Position numbers and translations under genes: made by a program. The notes beneath the pieces are model-generated. The model saw nothing but the letters and a program-made list of their open reading frames with translations, made no database searches and was not told the origin of the DNA. Below, piece by piece: positions 38,435 through 47,862 of a DNA stretch of 64,000 bases (the first letter of the stretch is position 1; every line of letters begins with the position of its first letter). Source of the stretch: Acinetobacter sp. WU_MDCI_Axc73 (GTDB lineage Bacteria > Pseudomonadota > Gammaproteobacteria > Pseudomonadales > Moraxellaceae); NCBI RefSeq assembly GCF_025562455.1, contig NZ_JAHPRO010000011.1, forward strand, positions 62,001 to 126,000, read 5' to 3'.

Positions 38435-39787
38435 ATGACTCAACAGATCGATTTAAGGGAGTTTATCGATGAAAATCGTGTTTCCCCAATGCAGAAATTA
38501 GTCATTTTTCTGTGTTTGATGATTGTCGTGGTAGATGGTATCGATATCTCAATTATGGGTTTTGTTGCGCCCGTAATTAAGCAGGAGTGGGGCATTAGTA
38601 CGACCGATCTTGCGCCTGTAATGAGTGCAGCACTGGTAGGCTTGGCGTTAGGTGCAGTAGTTTCAGGACCTTTAGCCGATAAATTTGGTCGTAAAAAATT
38701 ATTGATCATTAATCTTCTGGGTTTTGGTTTGTTTACTTTATTTGCTGCACTTTCGAGCGGTGTAAACGAGCTAATGATTTATCGGTTTATTGCTGGCTTG
38801 TTTATGGGTGGTGTGATGCCACAAGCGGTCACTTTAGTTACAGACTATTCTCCAATGCGTTTAAATGGACGGATGGTGACCATCATTTTAAGTGGTTTTA
38901 CCATTGGTGCTGCAATTGGTGGTTTTTTGGCGGCATGGATCATTCCACATTATAACTGGCATGCCATGATGATTATTGGTGGTGTGTTACCAATCATCCT
39001 TGCGATTGCTGCGATTTTTGCTTTACCTGAATCGATTGGTTATAAGGTGTTAAAACAACATCCTAAACCTGAAATTGATGCCATCATTCATAAAATGGCA
39101 CCTGATTTTGATACACGTAATAAAGTCTTTGTATTGCCAAAAGCTAAAACGAGTACGACTAATCCTGTCAAAACAGTATTGAGTCCGTTCTATGTGTTGG
39201 GAAGTTTTTTACTGTGGTGGAGCTATGCATCAGGTCTATTTGTAGTGTATTTGCTCGGAAGCTGGTTGCCAATGATGAGCCATGAATTTGGATTTAGTAT
39301 CAGTGAGGCTTCTTTAATTACGGCGATTTATCAGTTAGGCGGTCCGATTGGCTGTATAGCCTGTGGTTATCTAATGGACAAAATCAATCCGCATATTGGT
39401 TTAGTGATTGGTTATGTCATTGCAATTATTTTCATGGTGTTTGTGGGTGAAGTAGGACATAACTTTGTAATGTATAGCATCATGTGCTTCTTTATTGGAA
39501 TGTGGATGAACGGTGCCAATGCAGGTTTGAACAGCGTTTCGAGTTCTTTTTATCCAGTCTTTGCACGTGCGACTGGCAATAGTTGGATGCATGGTATCGG
39601 GCGCTTAGGGGCAGTAGCAAGTGCTTTTGCTGGTGCATATTTTCTAAGTTTAGGTTGGCCAGCCAGTAAAATTTTCTTGATCCTGTGCTTGCCTGCATTT
39701 GGTATTATTCTGGCACTTTTGATCATGAAGTTTTTCTATTCATCCAAAAAGTTACGTCAACAGGAACTGAATAATATTCAAGTCTAG
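38435..39787 (+). CDS. MFS transporter 2, aromatic acid:H+ symporter (AAHS) type
   Basis: At 450 residues and 12 TM it is a clear paralogue of the transporter at 32462. It shares the TM1 Asp (VVDGIDISIMGF), GPLADKFGRKKLL in the TM2-3 loop, and the WGIST/LAPVMSAALVGLALG segment. It opens the operon that continues with the AroE-like, TIM-barrel, two flavoprotein and NIPSNAP genes. It probably imports that operon's substrate with protons. A ggag RBS precedes the ATG. Confidence 0.9.
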   Translation: MTQQIDLREFIDENRVSPMQKLVIFLCLMIVVVDGIDISIMGFVAPVIKQEWGISTTDLAPVMSAALVGLALGAVVSGPLADKFGRKKLLIINLLGFGLFTLFAALSSGVNELMIYRFIAGLFMGGVMPQAVTLVTDYSPMRLNGRMVTIILSGFTIGAAIGGFLAAWIIPHYNWHAMMIIGGVLPIILAIAAIFALPESIGYKVLKQHPKPEIDAIIHKMAPDFDTRNKVFVLPKAKTSTTNPVKTVLSPFYVLGSFLLWWSYASGLFVVYLLGSWLPMMSHEFGFSISEASLITAIYQLGGPIGCIACGYLMDKINPHIGLVIGYVIAIIFMVFVGEVGHNFVMYSIMCFFIGMWMNGANAGLNSVSSSFYPVFARATGNSWMHGIGRLGAVASAFAGAYFLSLGWPASKIFLILCLPAFGIILALLIMKFFYSSKKLRQQELNNIQV

Positions 39788-39849
39788 AACTCAGATTTAC
39801 TACACGCACTCATATTTTCTAAGCTTAAGATTTTTAAGGAGATTGGATA

Positions 39850-40665
39850 ATGGATATTCAATTGAATGGTTCGACTCGTCTTTACTTCGTGGTAGGACAC
39901 CCGATTGTGCAAGTTAAATCGCCTGAAGGTGTAACTTTGGAGCTACTTAAAAAGGGGCTTAATGCGATAGTAGCCCCTGCTGATGTTGCACCAGAACATT
40001 TCTCAAGTTTTGTTCAGCAAAATCTGTATTTGAATAATACCGATGGTTTGATTGTGACTGTTCCACACAAAATTTCGGCTTTGGCATGTTGCCAAAAGCT
40101 GAGCGCCCGTGCTCAGTTTATTGGTGCAGTCAATACGATCCGCCGTTGTGCAGAAGGTTGGGAAGGTGACATGCTCGATGGTAAAGGTATGGTACAGGCG
40201 ATTCGCAATAAAAATATCGAGCTTAAAAATAAACGTGCAATTTTAGCGGGCGCTGGTGGTGCAGGTAAGGCTATTGCTTATGAGTTGCTTCTAGCGGAAG
40301 TCAGTGAGCTTGCTATTTTTGATATTGATCAAAAGCGTCAACAGCAATTGGTTGAACAGCTTCAGCAGCTTAATTTAGGCAAGGTTATAGCACATGATAA
40401 TAATCCAACAGGTTATGACGTTGTCGTGAATGCAACGCCGATGGGTATGAATGGTGATCCTTCGGCAGCCTTTCAATTGGATCAATTAACTGCACAAATG
40501 TCGATCGCAGATGTCGTAACTAGCCCTGAAAATACCCCTTTTATTCAGCATGCCGAGAGCTTGGGATGCAATGTAGTTAAAGGCACCGATATGTTTGTAA
40601 AGGTACGCGATCTGATGGTGGCATATTTATTAAAAGAGGATAAGGAGCAACAGGATGCAGCGTGA
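39850..40665 (+). CDS. Shikimate/quinate dehydrogenase-like protein (AroE family)
   Basis: The 271-residue protein has an N-terminal AroE substrate domain (NTDGLIVTVPHK with the catalytic Lys) and a Rossmann domain (LAGAGGAGKAIAYE) with NATPMGMNGD near the C terminus. In place of the usual SKSP, the first substrate loop reads VKSPE. The divergence and catabolic context suggest it oxidises a shikimate- or quinate-like hydroxy acid rather than serving aromatic amino acid synthesis. It overlaps the next gene by 11 bp. Confidence 0.82.
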   Translation: MDIQLNGSTRLYFVVGHPIVQVKSPEGVTLELLKKGLNAIVAPADVAPEHFSSFVQQNLYLNNTDGLIVTVPHKISALACCQKLSARAQFIGAVNTIRRCAEGWEGDMLDGKGMVQAIRNKNIELKNKRAILAGAGGAGKAIAYELLLAEVSELAIFDIDQKRQQQLVEQLQQLNLGKVIAHDNNPTGYDVVVNATPMGMNGDPSAAFQLDQLTAQMSIADVVTSPENTPFIQHAESLGCNVVKGTDMFVKVRDLMVAYLLKEDKEQQDAA

Positions 40666-41485
40666 ATACTCTCTTTCATTTTTGACTATTGCAGATGTTA
40701 GCCCAATAGAAGCTGTGAAAATTGCGGCTCAATGTGGATATGCAGCGGTGGGCTTACGCCTGCTGCCAGCTGCACCAAATGAAGCAAATTATCCAATCTT
40801 AACAGATGCGTCTTTAATTAAAGAAACTCAAGCAGCTTTGAAAGATACTGGCGTTAAAGTAGCAGATGTTGAAATTATTCGGATTACTCCTGAGTTTGAA
40901 CCTAAAAAATATCTACAATTTTTAGACGTTTCACAGCAATTAGGTGCCAAACATATTTTGATTGCAGGTAATGATCCTGAACATGCTCGTTTAACCCAAA
41001 ACTTCGCGCAGTTTTGTGAGCTAAGTAAGCAATATGGTTTGAGTTGTGATCTGGAATTTATGCCGTGGACAGATGTAAAAAATTTGGCTCAAGCACAACA
41101 CATTGTCAATGCATCAGGACAGGATAATGCCGCAATCTTGATTGATTCTTTGCATTTTGATCGTTCTGATTCAACACTTGAGCAAGTTAAAGCGCTTGAT
41201 CCAAAGCGTATCAATTATGTGCAACTTTGTGATGGGCTAGCACATTATGATCCAACTGATGCTGGATTGATCAAGATTGCACGTTCAAATCGATTGGTTC
41301 CAGGACAGGGTGAAATTGATTTGGTGAGTCTGATTCGTGCCTTACCTGCCAATATAACCTTGGCAGCTGAAGTTCCAAACTTGGTGTTAGCACAACGCCC
41401 TGCAATGGAACGTGCACAAATTAATTTAAATGCAATGAAACAACTCGTTGTCGAAGCCGAGCAGAATGTTGCTGTTACGGGGTAA
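40655..41485 (+). CDS. Xylose-isomerase-like TIM-barrel protein 1
   Basis: The 276-residue protein fits the AP endonuclease 2/sugar-phosphate isomerase fold. Likely metal ligands are a Glu in CDLEFMPW, the Asp/His in LIDSLHFDRS and a Glu in AAEVPN. Known members include dehydroshikimate dehydratases (QuiC/AsbF) and inosose dehydratases. Pairing with an AroE-like dehydrogenase makes a dehydratase step attractive, but sugar epimerisation is equally possible. The aaggag RBS lies within the preceding gene. The next gene starts at the base after its stop codon. Confidence 0.75.
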   Translation: MQREYSLSFLTIADVSPIEAVKIAAQCGYAAVGLRLLPAAPNEANYPILTDASLIKETQAALKDTGVKVADVEIIRITPEFEPKKYLQFLDVSQQLGAKHILIAGNDPEHARLTQNFAQFCELSKQYGLSCDLEFMPWTDVKNLAQAQHIVNASGQDNAAILIDSLHFDRSDSTLEQVKALDPKRINYVQLCDGLAHYDPTDAGLIKIARSNRLVPGQGEIDLVSLIRALPANITLAAEVPNLVLAQRPAMERAQINLNAMKQLVVEAEQNVAVTG

Positions 41486-43279
41486 ATGTTTATGAATGCA
41501 ACCATCCAAAATCCTTTCCAGACAACTGCCATGCCTATTCGTCAATCATATGAGTGTGAGGTCTTAGTGATTGGTTCAGGCGCAGGCGGTTTATCCAGTG
41601 CTGTCACCGCAGCACAACATGGCCTTAATGTCATCGTTGCTGAAAAAGCTGCAGTTTTTGGTGGTACTACGGCAGTATCTGGTGGTTGGTTATGGATTCC
41701 GAACACGCCACACGCACAGCGTGAAGGACAGGACGAACCGATTGAAGCACCAAAACAGTATCTCAAAAATATTTTGGGTGAACAGTATGATGAGCAAAAA
41801 ATTCATACTTACTTAACACAAGCACCTGAAATGGTCGATTTTTTTGAAACACATACTGAAGTCAAATTCAATATTGGTGCAGCAGTTCCAGACTTTTTCG
41901 ATGTCGCTGGTTCTCGGGTTGGATGGCGTTCGATTGTTGCTGCACCTTATGATGGTCGCGATTTAGGTAATCAATTGCATTTATTACGTCCAGCCATTCC
42001 TGAAACCACGTTATGGGGAATGGGGATTGCGTCTGGCGCAGATATGAAGCATTTTATTAATACCTTTCGCGCGCTGTCCTCCTTTCTCTATGCGACTAAA
42101 CGTGTATTACGTCATTTTGCCGATTTACTGTTAAGAAAGCGATCAACACAAATTGTCAATGGTAATGCATTGGTCGCTCGTTTAATCAAATCTGCTCTGG
42201 ATCAGCAAGTTCAACTGTTAGCCAATCATACCATGATTGAATTATTTGAAGAAAATGGACAAGTCGTAGGCGCGTTATTTAAAACTCCAGCAGGTTTGGT
42301 GAAGATCAATGCCAAGCATGCTGTCATTTTGGCAACAGGCGGTTTTCCGCATGATGAAGCACGCAAGCAGGCTTTATTTCAGCATGTTGCAGAAGGTACA
42401 CCACACCATTCAGCCGCGCCTGAAACCAATACTGGCGATGGTTTAAAAGCAGCCGAAGCCATAGGTGCGGCGGTTGATCAACATCTACCTTGGTCAGGTG
42501 CATGGGCACCAGTTTCACTCATGCCGCGCTTGGATGGTAGTTTGGGGCGGTTTCCGCATCTGGTTGAGCGGGGTAAACCGGGACTCATTGCTGTGTTGGA
42601 AAATGGTCGCCGTTTTACCAATGAAGGGGATTCTTATCCTGCCTTTGTTAAAGACTTATTTAAACATACTTTAAAAGGTCAGCAAGCGCATTGCTGGTTG
42701 ATCTGTGATCATCGCTTTATTCGGCGTTATGGTCTAGGTGCAGTCAAACCTTTTCCTATTTCGATGCAAGCTTGGCTAGATAATGGTTATCTGAAATCAG
42801 CAGCTACGTTGCATGATCTCGCTATTTCCTGTGGAATTGATGCATTACAGTTTCAAAAAACTGTTCAATCCTACAACCAACATGCAGAAAATGGTCAGGA
42901 TCCTGAATTTCATCGAGGTACCACGCCTTATCAGAAAGCACAGGGTGATGCTGAACATCAACCGAATCCATGTATCGCACCTATCGAGCATGGACCATTT
43001 TATGCAGTAGAGGTTATGCCAGGAAGTCTGGGAACTTTTGCAGGTTTAATCACCAATGAACATGGGAATGTCTTAAATAAACAAACAGGTCATCCGATTC
43101 GCGGCTTATATGCTGCTGGAAATGATTTGAATAGCATTATGGGTGGTCAATACCCAAGTGGTGGCATTACTCTCGGACCAGCCATGACCTTTGGCTATAT
43201 CGCGGCAAAACACATTGCACAACAGGCAAGAGCAGTTAGCAATTGTTCCGCTACTACTGCAGTGTCTGAGCAGCGTTAA
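41486..43279 (+). CDS. FAD-dependent oxidoreductase 2, 3-ketosteroid dehydrogenase-like
   Basis: This 597-residue paralogue of flavoprotein 1 has VIGSGAGGLSSAV, GGTTAVSGGWLWIP and the C-terminal YPSGGITLGPAMTFGY. The Tyr and following Gly of the KstD ketone-binding motif are retained. ATG 41486 abuts the previous stop, with another ATG two codons later. It and flavoprotein 3 lie next to each other, so two successive desaturations of one ring are conceivable. The substrate is unknown. Confidence 0.86.
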   Translation: MFMNATIQNPFQTTAMPIRQSYECEVLVIGSGAGGLSSAVTAAQHGLNVIVAEKAAVFGGTTAVSGGWLWIPNTPHAQREGQDEPIEAPKQYLKNILGEQYDEQKIHTYLTQAPEMVDFFETHTEVKFNIGAAVPDFFDVAGSRVGWRSIVAAPYDGRDLGNQLHLLRPAIPETTLWGMGIASGADMKHFINTFRALSSFLYATKRVLRHFADLLLRKRSTQIVNGNALVARLIKSALDQQVQLLANHTMIELFEENGQVVGALFKTPAGLVKINAKHAVILATGGFPHDEARKQALFQHVAEGTPHHSAAPETNTGDGLKAAEAIGAAVDQHLPWSGAWAPVSLMPRLDGSLGRFPHLVERGKPGLIAVLENGRRFTNEGDSYPAFVKDLFKHTLKGQQAHCWLICDHRFIRRYGLGAVKPFPISMQAWLDNGYLKSAATLHDLAISCGIDALQFQKTVQSYNQHAENGQDPEFHRGTTPYQKAQGDAEHQPNPCIAPIEHGPFYAVEVMPGSLGTFAGLITNEHGNVLNKQTGHPIRGLYAAGNDLNSIMGGQYPSGGITLGPAMTFGYIAAKHIAQQARAVSNCSATTAVSEQR

Positions 43280-43291
43280 GGAGAATTCAAT

Positions 43292-45037
43292 ATGGATCAA
43301 CAGGTCGATTTACTTGTGATTGGTGCAGGTGCAGCAGGAATGTCGGCTGCACTGTTTGCCAAGCTGAATGGTTTAAATGTATTACTTTGTGAGAAAGCAG
43401 CACAGGTGGGAGGAACGTCGGCAACTTCAGGCGGTACAATTTGGGCACCGGGATCACATTTAAGTGTAAAAGCAGGTGTACCTGATGATATCGAACAGGC
43501 ACGTATTTTTCTTAAATCGGTGGTGGGTGACCGTGGTGGTGAAGAACTGCGTGAAGCTTTCTTGGCTTCCAGTGCTGATATGGTTCGTGAGCTAGATGAA
43601 AAAACCACTGTCAAATTAAATGCCTGTTTGGCACATCCTGACTATGTCAAAAACCAACCGGGTGAAGCTTTTGGTGGTCGTGCTTTAGCACCTGCAGAGT
43701 TTGATGGACGTGTATTGGGTGCAGATTTTAAATATGTGCGCCCACCGCGCCCTGAATTTATGGGCTTAGGCGGCATGATGGTCAATCGCAATGAGTTAAA
43801 TGCATTGCTAAATCCTGTGCAAAGCATTCAAAATTTAATAACTACGTTTAAAGTGGTGTTACCTTATTTTTGGTCACGTCTACGTTTTAATCGTGGTACA
43901 CGTTTGGTTATGGGTAATGCACTGGTAGGAAGCTTGTTCCACAATTTGAAACAACAACATGTCTCAGTGTGGTTAAATTCAGCTTTACAAGAGTTGATCA
44001 TAGAAAATGGCAAAGTCGTAGGTGCAAAAGTTCAGACTGAACAAGGTGTAAAAACGATTCGTACAAAAAAAGGCGTGGTACTAGCCACTGGTGGTGTCGG
44101 CTGGAATACACAACTTAGACAACTCTTATTTCCACAAGGGTTAATTGACGATTCTTTATCGCCACTATCCAATACAGGTGATGGATTGAGCCAAGCGCTA
44201 CAAAAAGGCGCAAAGCTTGATCCTTCTGTAGACAGCAGTGTGCTGTATTTTCCTTGTTCCATCCATACGCATGCCAATGGTTATAAAGCCATTTGGCCGC
44301 ATATTATTCTTGATCGTGCCAAGCCAGGAGTAATAGCAGTCAATCAAGATGGTAAACGCTTTGTCAATGAATCTGATTCCTATCATGACTTTTGTATGGC
44401 ACAGATCAAGAGCAATCGCGGTAAAGCAAAGATTCAGTCATATCTGATTTGTGACCATACTGCGATTCAAAAATATGGTTTAGGTTTTGTTTTGCCAGGT
44501 GCTAAAAAACTTAATTATTATTTGAAAGCCAACTATTTATTTGCCGCTGATACGTTGGATGAACTGGCAAAAAAGGTGGGCATCCATGCTCAAGGATTAA
44601 CTGAAACAGTTCAGCGTTTTAATCAGATGGTTGAACAGGGGCAAGATACTGATTTTGGCAAGGGAACTGGAGTGATGAACCGCTTTAATGGCGATCCAGA
44701 GGTCCAGCCTAACCCTTGTTTAGGTAAGTTGGAACAAGGCCCATATTATGCACTCCCAGTAATTCCAATGGACTGTGCCAGCAGTGCTGGTCTGACAGGT
44801 GACGTCTATGGTCGCGTATTAGACCAGAATAATCAGGTGATTACTGGATTATTCGCCTGCGGTAATGATCTCGCTTCAATTTTTAAAGGCACTTATCCAG
44901 GTCCAGGCACCACACTTGGGCCGGGAATGGTATTCGCATGGCGGATTGCTCAATTCGCTGCGGGTAAATTAACCGAACAATCTAATCCATCTCATCAACA
45001 ATCGACTCAAGCAACGCTTCAACGGAGATCCGCATGA
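43292..45037 (+). CDS. FAD-dependent oxidoreductase 3, 3-ketosteroid dehydrogenase-like
   Basis: This 581-residue flavoprotein has VIGAGAAGMSAAL and GGTSATSGGTIWAPG at the N terminus. It ends with YPGPGTTLGPGMVFAW, the closest of the three to the KstD signature. It has its own aaggag RBS, 12 bp after flavoprotein 2. Its TGA overlaps the ATG of the NIPSNAP gene (ATGA at 45034), so the two are coupled. The expected reaction is ring-ketone dehydrogenation. Confidence 0.86.
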   Translation: MDQQVDLLVIGAGAAGMSAALFAKLNGLNVLLCEKAAQVGGTSATSGGTIWAPGSHLSVKAGVPDDIEQARIFLKSVVGDRGGEELREAFLASSADMVRELDEKTTVKLNACLAHPDYVKNQPGEAFGGRALAPAEFDGRVLGADFKYVRPPRPEFMGLGGMMVNRNELNALLNPVQSIQNLITTFKVVLPYFWSRLRFNRGTRLVMGNALVGSLFHNLKQQHVSVWLNSALQELIIENGKVVGAKVQTEQGVKTIRTKKGVVLATGGVGWNTQLRQLLFPQGLIDDSLSPLSNTGDGLSQALQKGAKLDPSVDSSVLYFPCSIHTHANGYKAIWPHIILDRAKPGVIAVNQDGKRFVNESDSYHDFCMAQIKSNRGKAKIQSYLICDHTAIQKYGLGFVLPGAKKLNYYLKANYLFAADTLDELAKKVGIHAQGLTETVQRFNQMVEQGQDTDFGKGTGVMNRFNGDPEVQPNPCLGKLEQGPYYALPVIPMDCASSAGLTGDVYGRVLDQNNQVITGLFACGNDLASIFKGTYPGPGTTLGPGMVFAWRIAQFAAGKLTEQSNPSHQQSTQATLQRRSA

Positions 45038-45651
45038 AACTTTATCAATTGATTAACATCACCATCAAAATGGGTACAACTGCCGCGGTTGCGCAAGGGA
45101 TTCAACATTATTATCAAGATCAGGCTGCACAAGGGAAATTACTTGGCGTCTTTTTTTCTGATATTGGGAAACTTAATCAAGTGGTGGTGTTACGCAGTTA
45201 TGCATCTCAACAATAATTGGACACCGAAAATGCCCGTTTAGCCACTCAGGAAAATCTATTTGGTGCGGCTGAAAATGTTATCGAATATTTAGTAGAGAAC
45301 TTTGCAGGGTTTGATTTCTTGCCAGAAGTTGAATTAGGTGAGTTTGGTCCAGTTTATGAAATTCGTACCTATGAGCTTAAGCATGGTGGCGTACCTCATG
45401 TGCTTGAAGCATGGAAGAATGCGGTACCAACACGTACTCAATATTCAAAACTGACCATTGCCATGTACGCACTTGATGGTACCCCTCGTATCGTCAGCAT
45501 ATGGCCATATGCTTCATTAAATGAACGCTCTGAAGTCCGTGCCAAAGCAGTGGCAGATGGGATTTGGCCGCCAAAAGGTGGTCCACAATGGCTCACGCAT
45601 GAAATGCAATCTATGATCGCATTACCAACAGCAGTATCCCCATTGAAGTAA
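45034..45651 (+). pseudogene. Two-domain NIPSNAP protein with an in-frame TAA
   Basis: One reading frame of about 205 codons is interrupted by a single TAA at 45214-45216, with no frameshift. The first 60 residues (MKLYQLINITIKMG to VVVLRSYASQQ) are the start of a NIPSNAP domain. The rest continues that domain and adds a second one (YEIRTYELKHGGVPHVLEAW). A TTG follows the stop but has no RBS, so the downstream part is not a convincing separate gene. Possibilities are recent inactivation, readthrough or a sequence error. Confidence 0.75.
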
Positions 45652-45678
45652 AAAATAACCGATTATGTTGCAGTAAAG

Positions 45679-45703
45679 AGCCAGTCTAGGACTGGCTTTT
45701 TCT
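45679..45703 (+). terminator. Terminator of the main catabolic operon
   Basis: AGCCAGTC-TAG-GACTGGCT is followed by T residues, 28 bp after the NIPSNAP stop. Confidence 0.88.
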
Positions 45704-45764
45704 ATCTTTATATCGATTTTAGTCGCAAAAATTAATACTAAAACCAAATTCTATCGAGGACATC

Positions 45765-46700
45765 ATGCATCAATCACAAGCATTTTCTAAAATCATTTTT
45801 GGCGGTAATGTCTTTGGCTGGACAGTTGATCAGCAGCAATCGTTTAACTTGCTTGACTATGCGCTAGAACATGGAATTTATACGATTGATACGGCCGATA
45901 TGTATTCAACATGGGTAGACGGTCATCAGGGAGGAGAGTCTGAAACAGTTATTGGACATTGGTTACAACAAAAGCCTTCAAATCGAGACCAAATTATTCT
46001 CATCAGCAAAGTAGGAGCGCCTCTCGCCGAAGATAAAAAAGGCTTATCTAAAAAGTATATCAAACAGGCTGTTGAAGCTTCTTTAAAACGCTTAAATACC
46101 GATTATCTGGATGTCTATTTAAGCCATTATCCTGACCCAGATACTCCGATTGAAGAAACTTTATCTGCCTATGCTGATCTTATCGCTGAAGGAAAAGTAT
46201 TAACAATTGGTGCATCTAATTATTCAGGTGAGCAGTTGCAACAAGCTTTACAAGTCAGCGCTGAACAAAATTTACCTAAATATGAAATCTTTCAGCCGGG
46301 TTATAGTCTGGTCGAACGTGAGCAATACGAAACTGAATATTTACCAATTTGTGAAGCGAATCAGTTAAAAGTGATTACCTATTTTAGTCTGGCAGCAGGT
46401 TTTTTATCAGGTAAATATCGCGATTTGGATCAGCTAAAACATTCAGCGCGTAAACGTCAATTAGAACGCTACTTTAATGAACGTGGTCTGAATATTTTAA
46501 AGACGATGGATCAGTTAAAAGAAAAGTATCAGGCTGAATTGTCTGAAATTGCTCTGGCTTGGACGATGGCACAACCTAGTATTACAGCACCGATTGCATC
46601 TGCAACCTCCACTGCACAATTGGATTCTTTTGTAAAAGCCATGAAGCTAGATTTGGATTCTGCTGATATCAAGTTGCTGAATCAGGTCAGTCAGCATTAA
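45765..46700 (+). CDS. Aldo/keto reductase
   Basis: The 311-residue protein has the AKR tetrad: Asp and Tyr in DTADMYSTW, Lys in LISKVG and His in YLSHYPDPD. The barrel ends with APIASATSTAQLDSF, the NADPH-binding region of YdhF/Tas-like AKRs. It sits after the operon terminator with a gagg RBS, so it is probably transcribed separately. It may reduce an aldehyde or ketone related to the island's pathway, which is not shown by sequence. Confidence 0.88.
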   Translation: MHQSQAFSKIIFGGNVFGWTVDQQQSFNLLDYALEHGIYTIDTADMYSTWVDGHQGGESETVIGHWLQQKPSNRDQIILISKVGAPLAEDKKGLSKKYIKQAVEASLKRLNTDYLDVYLSHYPDPDTPIEETLSAYADLIAEGKVLTIGASNYSGEQLQQALQVSAEQNLPKYEIFQPGYSLVEREQYETEYLPICEANQLKVITYFSLAAGFLSGKYRDLDQLKHSARKRQLERYFNERGLNILKTMDQLKEKYQAELSEIALAWTMAQPSITAPIASATSTAQLDSFVKAMKLDLDSADIKLLNQVSQH

Positions 46701-46734
46701 AAAAAACCCTTTCTGGGCTAAAGAAAGGGAAAAA
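46699..46734 (-). terminator. Terminator of the minus-strand Gfo operon
   Basis: CCCTTTCT and AGAAAGGG form an 8-bp stem. On the minus strand it is followed by eight T, which overlap the AKR stop codon on the other strand. A second hairpin without a T-run (AAGCGGTCAAT/ATTGATCGCTT) lies at 46761-46790. Confidence 0.78.
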
Positions 46735-46797
46735 GTGAAACCAAGTTAAGATGTACGAATAAGCGGTCAATTTTAAAAGATTGATCGCTTAATTGAT

Positions 46798-47862
46798 TTA
46801 GGCTGATTGAGCCAATTCATTTAAAGATTCAAGATGAACTGTGCGTTGTTCCTTCGCTGCTTTTTCAATGCACTCTAATAATTGAATATTTTTGATGGCA
46901 TCTTGTGGTGAGGAAATAGGCTCCACCTTTCCATCAATGACCTCAAGAAAATGTGAAAGTTGTGAGATATATACGTCATCTTCTTTATTCGGTTCGAGTT
47001 TATTTTTGATGAGAGTGGTAGCCCAGCTTTTTTCTGTTTCGCTTGGATAGTTCCAGTATTCCAGATTTGGCACACTGAGTGCTCCTTGTGTCCCACTAAT
47101 GAAATAACAGTTTTGATCAGGCGAGGTCGCGAAACTGGTTTTATTTTCTTCAGTATTTTGATCCCAGCCCCACGGTGAAACCGCAGAGTCCGATGCCATA
47201 AGCGAACCTAAAGCACCGTTTTTGAAACGTACAAGTATCGAGATGGTATCTTCAACGTCTAGCTGCCGATTTTGATAAGACATCATAGCTTGTACCGATT
47301 CAATCTCACCATTTAAGTAACGCATGAGATCCAGATCATGTACCAGATTGATTGCGAGTACACCTGCACCTGATTTACGATGCCACTCGATCTCAAAATA
47401 GGAATCAGGCTTATAGACTGACCAAAGTGCATTGAATGTATTAATCTTGCCTAAGGTGCCTTTTTGAATTAATTCATATGCCTGTTGAATAATTTTATTA
47501 TGGCGACGATGGTGACCGACCAAAATTGGTACCTGATAATGCTGTTGCTGTTCAATTAAATGCAACGCTTCTTCAGTATTTAAAGCTAATGGTTTTTCAA
47601 GCAAACTTGGAACACCTGCCTGCATACATTGAATGGCCGTGCTGACATGAAAGCGATTTGGATTGGCAATGATCACACCATCTGGCCGAACTTCGTTTAA
47701 CAAAGTATCGAGATCTTTAAAGTTAGGTACTTGGTATTCTTGTGCCAATGCGTCAGAAAATGGATCACATACTGCTACTAATGCTGTTTCAGGATGCTGT
47801 TGAATAGTTTGGGCATGTTTCTTTCCCATGACCCCTGCACCAATAATGGCGATCTTTTTCAT
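46798..47862 (-). CDS. Gfo/Idh/MocA-family oxidoreductase
   Basis: The 354-residue protein has a Rossmann fold (KIAIIGAGVMGKKHA), the LLEKPLAL motif with the catalytic Lys, and the C-terminal GALGSLMASDSA region. Such enzymes oxidise sugars or cyclic polyols such as inositol with NAD(P). Its gene follows the TIM-barrel gene with no gap. A TGGAACANTGTTCCA palindrome lies upstream of the pair, linking it to the IclR at 37458. Confidence 0.87.
   Translation of the reverse strand: MKKIAIIGAGVMGKKHAQTIQQHPETALVAVCDPFSDALAQEYQVPNFKDLDTLLNEVRPDGVIIANPNRFHVSTAIQCMQAGVPSLLEKPLALNTEEALHLIEQQQHYQVPILVGHHRRHNKIIQQAYELIQKGTLGKINTFNALWSVYKPDSYFEIEWHRKSGAGVLAINLVHDLDLMRYLNGEIESVQAMMSYQNRQLDVEDTISILVRFKNGALGSLMASDSAVSPWGWDQNTEENKTSFATSPDQNCYFISGTQGALSVPNLEYWNYPSETEKSWATTLIKNKLEPNKEDDVYISQLSHFLEVIDGKVEPISSPQDAIKNIQLLECIEKAAKEQRTVHLESLNELAQSA

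Noticed and set aside
45217..45651. Independent gene starting at TTG after the NIPSNAP stop codon
   Set aside because: No RBS, and the sequence simply continues the interrupted NIPSNAP domain in the same frame.
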